From NCBI GenBank assembly GCA_001929475.1, contig LXFE01001045.1, positions 1 to 26,001 of the forward strand: a stretch of 26,001 nucleotides of DNA. Direction: 5' to 3'. A model generated the notes under the pieces. The model had not been told where the DNA came from, ran no database searches, and was given only the letters and a program-made list of their open reading frames with translations. Every line of letters starts with the position of its first letter. Positions within the stretch are counted from its first letter, which is position 1. Origin of the DNA: Neolecta irregularis DAH-3 (lineage: Eukaryota; Ascomycota; Neolectomycetes; Neolectales; Neolectaceae). Positions 18,540 through 26,001 of this stretch are shown in pieces. Both the position numbers and the translations under genes were made by a program.

Positions 18540-21500
18540 TCACCGATATCCCATCTTCAATGCATATTCTTCCACTTCTTGAGATGTAAGTTTATCTTGC
18601 CCATTCCAATTTGCAGAAGAACTTCTCGGGCGGAATTTCGCCGCTTGATTCTTATTTTTAAAGATTTCATCCATTTGGAGGGGACCTATTGGACCAAAGA
18701 TTTCGTCGGGATCCCGTTTTTGTTGTTGACGTAGCGCGGCACGGAGTTCGGGAGAATTTGCCCATGAAGGAAGAACTGGTTTCTCTTTCGGTTCATCCTC
18801 AGAGTCACTGTAGCTAACATTCAGTACAACAGACAGTAGTGCTATACTCTGAATCTATCTCTGGTAGTTCAATGTTCTCGGAAGGAGGGAATGGTGGTGC
18901 TTCCCCTGCAAATTTGATTGTCTCCGTAGAGAATGTAATCCCTTCCACATGAGGCACCTTTGAGGACCCTCCTTGAACTCGGAATTTATTGCTCCCAGCT
19001 ATTTTATTAAAGAATGGCATCTTGGACGTGTCGTGTTTCTTGATACCCGAGGTTCTCATTGGCTTCCCGGAAATTGAGACTTTCTTCGGAACAGCAATTG
19101 GATTGTTTGGTGGGGGTAGCGGTATCTGCTCGATAATATCTTGTGTCTTTCGACGCTTGGCGTCTTGTTGGACAAACCGATTAACAACATCGGTAGATGG
19201 CGGTTTCCCCAAATCTTCCACAGACGACTCGGGCGGAAAGTTTCGTTTGAGAGCAGTAATCGACTTCTCTTCAGGAGGGTCTTGAAGGTTTATCTAGTAT
19301 TTAAAAAACATAAAAAATGGTTAATACAATAGACTTGGATGTCATTGGACGCAAAGACTTTTGTGCAGATACGGCCTGCTCAAATTAGTCCATTATTATC
19401 ATTGATCAACCTTTTTCGGAGATGCCACTGGTCTCTTTTGCTCGTCAATCTTTTGCAACCTCTTTACTTCCACCGCCTTCCTTTGCTCGGCCTTTCTTTC
19501 GCGTTCAGCTTGCTCCTGATAATAAGCATCTATGATTCAAACCTGGCTTACCCTCTTCTTTGCATTAGAAGCAGCAGTCAACGACTTTATCACTTTGTTG
19601 CCGGCTTTGTATGTACAGGGGCGATCACTACCATTCGAGGCAGCGCTGTCTGGACGGGTGGGCTCCTCTGAAGATCCCCTTCTAGCCTGAGACGAAGGAC
19701 CAAGAGCGGCGTTCTGATCATTAATTTAATCCTTCTATTCGATACCTTTCGTTCCATCTCCCTTTGACTTGCAGTAGCAACTCGCATAATGGTTTTCGTC
19801 TTTTGGGCTGCAGCTTGACGAGACGCCATTCTTGTTGCCATCTTTGGTGCTTGACCATAAGTCGAAAATTCCTGAGATCGCTCAAGTTTAAGAATTGGCT
19901 CTATTTTCCTCGGACTTTTTCGAACTTCATTTGAAGTCATGATTTGTTGTTTCTTGGGAGGCATTGCTCGTTTCGTTTGAGGTGAACATTTAGGCGATGA
20001 TCGAGGAGACTTTTCGTCGGCATTTTTCATCACCACATCAAACATCTCTTGAGAAGGGTAGAGTGAGTCATTCGAGGAAGGAACATCATCCGCTTTTGGT
20101 TCATCAAGCTCCATGGCATTGACATGAGGGTATAGTTGATCTTTTCTATCCAGCGCTCCTACAGAATGTTCGTCCTTTGAATCACTGAGAAGCTCTTTCG
20201 CCTTACGAAGGCCCTCAGCTGCGCGTGCTTTAGCTGCATTGAAAGCCGCCGCCATACGACTCGGACTGTTTGGTGTCTTGGCTTGCTTTGGTGCCTCGAA
20301 ATTTAGACGCGGGACGCTAGATACTGCTATTTTGAGAGTTGGGTCTTTCACAGGCGTGCGCAACTGAGGGAGAGATGGAATTTTCGTGGGGGACTTGAAC
20401 TTCGCTGGACTTGATGTAGTTCCTAGCATCAATGGCGGTTGAGCTTCATAATATGATGTAGGTCCTAGCATTGGCGGTCGAGCTTCAGATTTTGATATAG
20501 CTTGCACTTTATATTTGGATGGACTCGATGACTGTGGACCTTCTGCAGTAGCCGAAAGCTTGGGAGCCAGCGAGTAATCTCGCGTTGGTATCCATTCGCC
20601 ATCATCAGAAGTAAAATGTCCAAGTGAAGGTTCATCTTTTTGCACATTTGATTTGGCCGGATTTTTGTTATTAGCATTCATCTGGTTAATCTTTTGGTGA
20701 AGTTGCATTCCTGCCGAAGTAAACTTATCCTTGAGACGTTTCTCTTTCAATTGACGTTCCTCGTCGATGGCTTTGCTCGGTGAAGGGGCCTTCTGAGGGG
20801 ACTGGGTTCGAGGGCGGTTTTTCGGCAGACTCTTAGTTACAGCCAATTCTGGGCTGAGTTGGCATGATGAAGATTTAAGCGTTCTCTGCGTCGATTTTGG
20901 AGATAGGTAAACTGACACATCATTCGAAGTAGTAGTGATATCACTTTGTGGCTCTTCTTTTGATTCTGTAGGTGTCTTGGATTGTTCTGTCGTAGATCTA
21001 GAAGCACTTTGAGACCCTACAGATCCACCCCTTTCATTCAGCAGCGACTGGTTATCAAGATTATTAAGAATATCTGGTACTGTGTCTGAATTTTTCATAA
21101 TCATTTCGTCCATGGATTTCTTGGCTTCAAAGGTCTTGCGTTTAACTGCTTCAATCCTCAAAGATTCCACAAAAGAGGCACGTTCTGATTGCCGAGAACC
21201 CGGTGCAATTGAACGTTTAGTGTTGATTGGTTCTCGTGGTGGTAATGCAGCAAAGGTAACCCGTGACACTGGATGATCTTCATTATGTTTCTCCTCGACT
21301 TGTATCCGTTCGGTACGAGCGAATTTTACTGAAACAAGCCCTGACAAAGGTGGATGGTCTTCAGCTTTACTCGAGATATCTATGTCCTGATCAGGAAAGG
21401 GGTTGACCGATAAAATATCCTGTAAGACTGGCATTTGAAGAGGTGAGGGCTCATTGATTTGCGTCATTTCAATATCCTGCCGAGTTTCCTCGACAAAAGT

Positions 21501-22332
21501 TTCTTGAGTTGACACAACATTTAGATGCTTGGTTTGCGTGCCTACGAATCCCGCTCTTTGCGGTTCTTCAGGTTGTTGTGAATCATGAAGATCATAGTGA
21601 CTGGTTTCCGCATCGACAAATGTCTGTTGAGTGGACTGAATCTCAGAGGTCCCCAAAGGCGTGAGAGATTGAGTCGCATTAGATCGCGCCAGCGTAAAAA
21701 TAGCCTCAGGTGCTGTATACATAGTGGTAGATTGTTCTTTAACGGCATCTTCCTCTCCTTCGTCTTCGTCGATAACGTCCATTGGCAACGCTTCAGCAAT
21801 TGGTTGGTGAGTATCCTCCACAGAATTGATACTTTCTGTATCTCCCATAATACCGAGGTCCGTATCGCTCCCATTTTCAGAAAGGCCAGTCATCCTGAAA
21901 GGCTTATCAATAAGCATGGCATTATCGACTTGAGCAGGCGGAGCAACAGAAGCAAATTTATAGATATCGGGAACAGCAGGTGGTTCAATCTCCAGGCTTT
22001 ATAGGTTATTATCGCTCTTGTGGAAGGGAAAGTACGAAGGATTGTCATTGATGTTTGCATTAACAAAATCCCTTATCCACTCTGCGCTCTCCAGACATAG
22101 TAATTGGAAGTCAACCGTACGGTCCCCGCATAAGCCCGTTATCGCTTCAAGCTCTTCAGCTATAATCTTCGAACCTTGAAGCATTGTCGAAAGAACTATA
22201 TCCGCATTAGCACGGATCTGCTGCGATAAAGTTGGGCTGAATGGTTATGTTTTGGTGGACAATTGACCCTATCGAATTCACGAGTTTCAAACGAGCGTGA
22301 TATTCGGTAGACAACACATGAATTGTCAACAT
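18540..22332 (-). CDS. Inner centromere protein INCENP/Sli15-type chromosomal passenger scaffold
   Basis: INCENP binds and activates Aurora kinase and ties it to Survivin/Borealin-type partners at centromeres and the spindle. Eight exons (22332-22268, 22236-22036, 21996-19746, 19713-19552, 19515-19411, 19375-19328, 19293-18848, 18813-18540) give 1183 residues. The N-terminal helical part ends in CLESAEWIRDFVNANI, close to the YESSEWLRNNV block of yeast Sli15. The centre is long, disordered and rich in SP/TP sites and basic runs, followed by a charged helix (EQAERERKAEQRKAVEVKRL). The C-terminal IN-box (about 1105-1140) reads PSWANSPELRAALRQQQKRD, then DPDEIFG, the Aurora-binding segment. The introns are 31-39 nt. 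The first exon and its 31-nt intron are the least certain part; starting at ATG 22184 would give 1144 residues. Confidence 0.88.
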
Positions 22333-22528
22333 GTAAAAATATTATTAATCAAAAGACAAGAGATCTATAACAAGAATATGTATAATTACCAGAGGTCTCA
22401 TCTCTTAATATGGCAGCCGCAACTTGATATTCAACGGCAATAAGCTCGGCGGCGATTTAACCGACACCCCCCGAAACCCGCCACCAAAAAGAAAATTGCG
22501 CGACACATATATTTGTCTACCCAATGTT

Positions 22529-22745
22529 CTATTCAAAGTTTAGCTGCCATTCAAACATGCAGCTATCAATACTAGCTCTTTCTAATGCCTTTTATGTTTT
22601 TTTAGCTTTTAATTCTGGTGCTCTAGCTAGAAATTTTGCCTTTTGTTGAGCAGCTTCATCAATTGCCTGTTGAATTTTTCAATATTGGCAAATCAGCTAT
22701 TGGGTCAATTAGAACCCTTTTCCATACCTTGTCATGAACAACCAT
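22529..22745 (-). pseudogene. Degenerate coding-like remnant, family not recognised
   Basis: From ATG 22745 the minus strand reads MVVHDKVWKRVLIDPIADLP and ILKN, then the frame is lost. A neighbouring frame carries on with QQAIDEAAQQKAKFLARAPE and LKAKK, meets a TAA at 22594-22592, and would continue ALERASIDSCMFEWQLNFE. Amino acid composition in both frames is protein-like, which suggests an old gene or transposon piece with a frameshift and a stop. A 61-nt GT-AG intron could also join the two parts into a 30-residue product; that length is out of line with the introns here. Confidence 0.3.
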
Positions 22746-22845
22746 GGTAGCATGCAGGGCAAAAATATGTCAACAAGCAAGTTTATTACTACATTATGTA
22801 TATAATTCTTTATATTTATCCAAATATTGGCAAGAAGAAACTGAC

Positions 22846-23178
22846 AGGCGGGAGGGCAAGACGGGAGGGCCAAACAGGCATGCGAGACAGGAGCACGAGG
22901 CGGGTGCGTGAGGCGGGCAAAATGGGAGCGTGAGGCAGGAGAGGCGGATAAGGCAAACAAATCAGGTGAGCTGGAGAGGCGTGCGAGGCATGCGAGTGGG
23001 AGAGGCATGCGAGTCGGGTGAGACAGGAGGATGAAGCGGGAGAGGTGCGCGAGGCACTCGAGGCGGGCGAGAGAGCCGCGTGAGGCGGGAGAGGAGGTCA
23101 AGACGGGAGAGTGAGAAGGGAGAGTGAGAGAGGAGAGACAGGGGACGCGGGAGGGACGGGCAAGAGAGGCAGGAGAGG
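22846..23178. repeat. Purine-rich degenerate minisatellite
   Basis: The plus strand is almost all G and A with scattered C/T. It is built from degenerate ~9-bp units such as GAGGCGGGA and GAGGCATGC, for example repeated as GTGAGGCGGGAGAGG. The purine strand bias runs for over 300 bp, which favours triplex or G-rich structure. It lies in the presumed 3' flank of the MBOAT gene. The open frame on the other strand (23101-22709) is a by-product of the repeat. Confidence 0.8.
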
Positions 23179-23211
23179 GCCAGGCTTATATAGTATTATC
23201 TCATATCACGT

Positions 23212-23306
23212 GAAAAAGCCCGTCTTGGCCTTTGGGCCTTTGGGCCAGGCTAAGCCCACGGGCTTTTCGTGGGCCGGCCTAAGCCCATGGCCCGTCCTCA
23301 ACACTG
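23212..23306 (-). mobile_element. GGGCC-rich segment resembling one end of a hAT-type transposon
   Basis: Read on the minus strand, the segment starts CAGTGTTGAGGACGGGCC directly after the MBOAT stop codon and one base, then carries repeated AGCCC/GGGCC words. It contains a perfect 10-bp inverted repeat, AAAAGCCCGT (23214-23223) against ACGGGCTTTT (23258-23267). hAT elements often begin CAGTG and have subterminal repeats of this kind. I could not find the opposite end or a second copy of the 8-bp flank TCTGTGAG, so it is at best a fragment. Confidence 0.3.
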
Positions 23307-23307
23307 C

Positions 23308-25020
23308 TCACAGATCGCTGGGTGCTTCTGTAACACCCTGAGCAGCCACATCCTTTTCTAGTAGCTTGGACATAATTTTCCCCTGCTTCTCATGATGACG
23401 CTTCAAGGCATTCCCAAATAATACAAAGAAGACATATGCCGTAACCATCATGATATGTCCAAAGTACTACACCATCAGTTGCAACCCAAATTGGCTATCT
23501 TACAGCAGTACGTCTCAAGGCTATCATGCTGGCCCACCCGCGGACCAAATAATGTGACCGAGTTGCATATCTCATCAGCAGTTGGACATTGAGTATGCAG
23601 AGGCCGGTGTAGATCATCATTGACTTCTTCTCCGATCCGTCTTTGTTCAAGAAGAATGGCCGGATACACTGCTGAAACCCTTCACAATCAACAAAATGAA
23701 AGTCTCAGATAGTATACTCCCAGAAAGCCCTTGCAACCCGGTAACAGTAGCAAACGTGATGAAATACCCAGCACTAACCCCATGCCATGCGGCACTAGCA
23801 AAGTAGGTCGCGCATAAAGCCTCGATGCCTGGTTTCTTCCAAGGTGTCACGCGGGTGTAAATGTAGTATTTGAGATATCGATGAGTGGAGGAATTCCAAT
23901 ATTTCCAGAACTCTGATACCGTCCCTGCCAAGTGACAACGCCAGAAATCAAAAGTGGGGATTTTATTCCAGTCATACGAGCCATCTGAGTGAATTCGAAA
24001 TGAGAGGCCACTCGAAGTCATAGATGATTCAATGAGAAGGGCCATAGAGAAGAACTTGAAACAATCACTTTGGCCGATTATGAATTGGATAAGAATTCTG
24101 TGCAATCAGTCTTGATAACGAGTTGATGATTACCGCCGCAGCAAGGATTTTTGGCCGTACTTCTTTCCCACTACTATATATGGGCTATATTCATCGCGAA
24201 GCTTGTACCAAAGCACGAAAAGGAAAATCGCACAAGCTAGTCTACGAAGAGTTCTCCAGACAGTTGAGGGAGTACTCTGAGTTTTCCAATTTTGATATAT
24301 GGCATATTCGAAAGCAGGAAAAAGCATCAGTGCTTGCGGACACATTGCCCATCCAAGAAAGTTCATTGGGCTCGGAATCTGGATTGCATGTTCTCTGTGA
24401 TATGGAATCAGCTCCTGGAAAGCTGTTAAATTGTTTTGCTAAACATGCAACCGAACCTTTGCCGGCCGACGACCGTCATGAACATTCCATGCAAACATGA
24501 TCATTCGTTGGTATGTAACCATGAGCGGAGTAATAGCATTTGTAGATTGTCCTATGTAGGCTCTGTAGTGACTAACGGGTCAACTGAATTCACTAGATAT
24601 GTCCTCGTACAAATACATTAGCAAGGTGCTCTGAGCAAAGAAATTAACCCAAGGCATATTTTTTCCTTTGCACATGTTACAGATCGTATATGTTAATAAC
24701 ATCGAACAGCCAACCAAGGCAAGCGCGTCATAAAGGTCAAAAATGATCCAGAAGAACGACAATGAAAGCCTGAGATGTTACCTTTGCCAAACCAGAATGG
24801 AAATTACAGAATATTCGAGATATCCCAATACTTTCTCGGTATGAACTTCCTCTGGAAGAATCCAAATATGGTGCTGATAATAGTACATATTATATACCGA
24901 AGATAGATGCCATCGAGTGATGAAATTACAGCCAAACGATCGATGGATCTTTCCCGAATAGAAGGAATAAGGCCGTCTCATATAATTTGGGAGCGCATCT
25001 AGTTGAGGTGTCAGACCCAT
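23308..25020 (-). CDS. Lysophospholipid acyltransferase, MBOAT family (Ale1/LPT1 type)
   Basis: These ER membrane enzymes acylate lysophospholipids with acyl-CoA. Eight exons (25020-25017, 24976-24808, 24769-24585, 24551-24457, 24414-24134, 24097-23718, 23679-23504, 23466-23308) give 482 residues. The N-terminus is MDGLIPSIRERSIDRLAVIS, then LRYIICTIISTIFGFF, LSLSFFWIIFDLYDAL and MIMFAWNVHDGRRP (compare SFAWNYYDG in Ale1). The MBOAT signature shows WNSSTHRYLKYYIYTRVTPW with KKPG, and the active-site His near residue 350 in FASAAWHGVSAGYF. Several hydrophobic segments span the chain; the tail is charged. The introns are 33-42 nt. The first exon is only ATGG; it is inferred because the next exon has no ATG and this join gives a family-like start. 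Repeat-like DNA flanks both ends. Confidence 0.9.
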
Positions 25021-25045
25021 TTAGGACTGCCATTTGAAGATAGGG

Positions 25046-25412
25046 TGTGTGACTTATAAGTCTTCCCCACACCCGGGCCGGGAGGGGAAATGAGCTGTCA
25101 TATTCTTTCCGGATGTGTGTCGGGAGTTTCAGAGTGTGAGTACTTGACCGATCTGGTCCGTACTCCGCTGAGTCCTAGAGTCGTATAGTAGTTGAGGGTC
25201 GCTAGTAGTAGTAACGGCTCGTGTTATTATACAGTGTTATGCCTCGGGCGCTAATCGCGCTGCCGGTCATCTGACTGGTCCGTGTGGGACACTATCCACA
25301 TGGCGATCCAAAATCTCGGACTGGGAGGGCGCCCACAGCTTGTGGCGACCTCTATGTCTGACTCTGTGAGTACCGTTGTGTTGGGGCGGTGGGACTTGGT
25401 AGTGCCCACACA
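25046..25412. mobile_element. LTR-like 367-bp segment upstream of the MBOAT start
   Basis: The segment starts TGTGTGACTTATAAGTC and ends GTGCCCACACA, giving short TGTGTG/CACACA inverted ends as in LTRs. Its GC content is higher than that of the flanks, and GACTTATAAGTC (25051-25062) is a perfect 12-bp palindrome. No internal retroelement domains are present, so it would be a solo LTR. The immediate flanks (TAGGG and GAGCA) do not match. The 7-mer AGATAGG occurs on both sides a little further out (25038-25044 and 25433-25439), so the true borders may be different. Confidence 0.35.
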
Positions 25413-25589
25413 GAGCATGAGATCCTACATTGGCAGATAGGAGATGCATAATGACGCCAAAACAAACTAAAAGCATTATCCATGCTATAGAAAAATAGTC
25501 ACAGAAGTGAGACAGGATCGCGCAAATATGGTGAGGACTCATTTCTTGCTTATCTACGTCAAGCCGCAAGAGTTTTAAAAGATAGGGTT

Positions 25590-25757
25590 CTAACATCTAA
25601 TGATCCCGAGAAGGCAGAATCCGTTGATTTTTCGGTCAACACGTGCTATTCTTTGCGTTGAAGTTCTCGCTACTCCCAGCGTAGTATGTAGGGGATGTTT
25701 CGTGGCAAAGGTGAAGAGATTATGATATTCAAAACCAAATGTTCCATTGATTCTTAT
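25590..25757 (-). pseudogene. Possible fragment of a second family-25-like glycosyltransferase gene
   Basis: After a T-rich acceptor-like TTCTTTTAG (ending at 25758) the minus strand reads IRINGTFGFEYHNLFTFATK, then HPLHTTLGVARTSTQRIARV, and ends at TAG. The run NGTFGFE parallels NSTFGFE of the left-edge gene. The DNA around it is alike too (GAYAAGAAY..AAT....ACRTTTGGYTTTGAR), apart from an extra base. No upstream exon with a signal anchor and no downstream catalytic motif were found, so a decayed or partial copy is more likely than a working gene. Confidence 0.3.
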
Positions 25758-26001
25758 CTAAAAGAAATTGAACCGAAGATCAACTCTAAAAGGATTAGAA
25801 ATGGTCTGGCAAAGAAAATATAGTGATTGTGATTGATCAGAATCGTTAGGTGCCAGAAAGCCGGAACCTCATGTGCAAATAAACACCTGATCCTGATTAG
25901 CATTTCTGTTCCATTGTCCGGCTGGGAGGTGCCGCAATTCTTCCTTCACGGAGGTAGTTAGGTTTCATCACCTATTTTTTAACCTCTTACAGAAATAAAT
26001 G

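Larger units (their letters stand above)
22333..23307. other. Repeat-rich intergenic region between INCENP and the MBOAT acyltransferase
   Basis: Going from left to right it holds: the INCENP 5' flank, with a short coding-like minus-strand run at about 22455-22390 (AELIAVEYQVAAAILRDETS) that has no start and no usable splice sites; a degenerate coding-like stretch (22529-22745); an AT-rich spacer; a purine minisatellite (about 22846-23178); and a GGGCC/AGCCC-rich segment (about 23212-23306) reaching the MBOAT stop codon. Confidence 0.6.
25021..26001. other. Region upstream of the MBOAT gene; no intact gene seen
   Basis: Next to the MBOAT start lies an LTR-like segment (25046-25412). To its right, minus-strand ORF 25596-25267 (starting MLEPYLLKLLRLDVDKQEMS) begins outside that segment and runs into it; I do not recognise its product. 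Further right is the NxTFGFE-containing frame at 25757-25590. The last 150 bp hold nothing I can name. Confidence 0.45.

Noticed and set aside
22390..22455. Coding-like run AELIAVEYQVAAAILRDETS as an upstream INCENP exon or small gene
   Set aside because: A stop lies directly upstream with no acceptor AG, and the only short downstream intron (25 nt) leads to a stop. It cannot be joined.
22709..23101. 130-codon minus-strand frame over the purine minisatellite
   Set aside because: Its repetitive Leu/Ala/Ser/Pro composition mirrors the repeat unit; no start-proximal or domain evidence.
24415..24467. Alternative introns in the MBOAT gene ending at AACAG (33, 48 or 51 nt)
   Set aside because: The 33-nt choice runs into a stop, and the longer ones delete DGRRPAK. 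The 42-nt intron ending at TTCCAG (24415-24456) keeps the frame and gives HDGRRPAKELIPYH as in the family.
1..26001. tRNA, rRNA, CRISPR arrays, prokaryotic defence genes
   Set aside because: No T-loop GGTTCGAATCC-type blocks in tRNA context, no rRNA motifs and no regularly spaced exact repeats were seen. The repeats present are degenerate minisatellites in a eukaryotic genome.

Overview
The window is nuclear DNA of a fungus. Every gene is of ordinary eukaryotic type: proteasome lid, SWI/SNF, CCT chaperonin, 40S ribosome, mitochondrial translation, PDK1 kinase, INCENP and verprolin. The genes are compact and intron-rich. I rebuilt 11 complete spliced genes plus one intronless gene, and each joined reading frame closes exactly in multiples of three. 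Of about 60 introns, 58 are 31-44 nt long (the other two are 55 and 59 nt). This is very short for a fungus and is the strongest lineage signature here. I cannot assign a genus; a basidiomycete or another intron-rich lineage with compact genes is plausible.

Layout: (1) 1-299, minus strand, the N-terminus of a type II membrane protein resembling fungal glycosyltransferase family 25, cut by the window edge; then 1.25 kb without a supported gene. (2) 1548-17595 is a strict alternation of divergent and convergent genes: RPN6(-)/SMARCD(+), mitochondrial SerRS(-)/CCT3(+), SPB4(-)/RPS2(+), uL13m(-)/PDK1(+), mini-verprolin(-)/TBC Rab-GAP(+). The first four divergent pairs share start-to-start gaps of only 156-193 bp. 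The fifth gap is 382 bp and is filled by a GAGTATTG-type minisatellite. (3) 17596-18539 is a T-rich tract with an imperfect 95-bp direct duplication. (4) 18540-22332, minus strand, is a large INCENP/Sli15-type chromosomal passenger scaffold. (5) 22333-25020 holds a lysophospholipid acyltransferase of the MBOAT/Ale1 type on the minus strand. Repeat-like DNA lies on both sides of it: a purine minisatellite and a GGGCC-rich, hAT-end-like segment downstream, and an LTR-like segment directly upstream. (6) 25413-26001 is mostly non-coding, with a faint second copy of the left-edge NxTFGFE coding motif.

The genes are not one pathway. They are a run of conserved housekeeping genes arranged as bidirectional-promoter pairs, and two of them (SMARCD and CCT3) share an identical 14-nt leader motif next to the start codon. 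I did not find a defence system, CRISPR array, rRNA or tRNA. The points of most interest are the ultra-short introns (including a GC-AG intron, seven stopless 3n introns, a 16-nt microexon and a 4-nt first exon), the 112-residue minimal verprolin, and the minisatellite occupying a bidirectional promoter.
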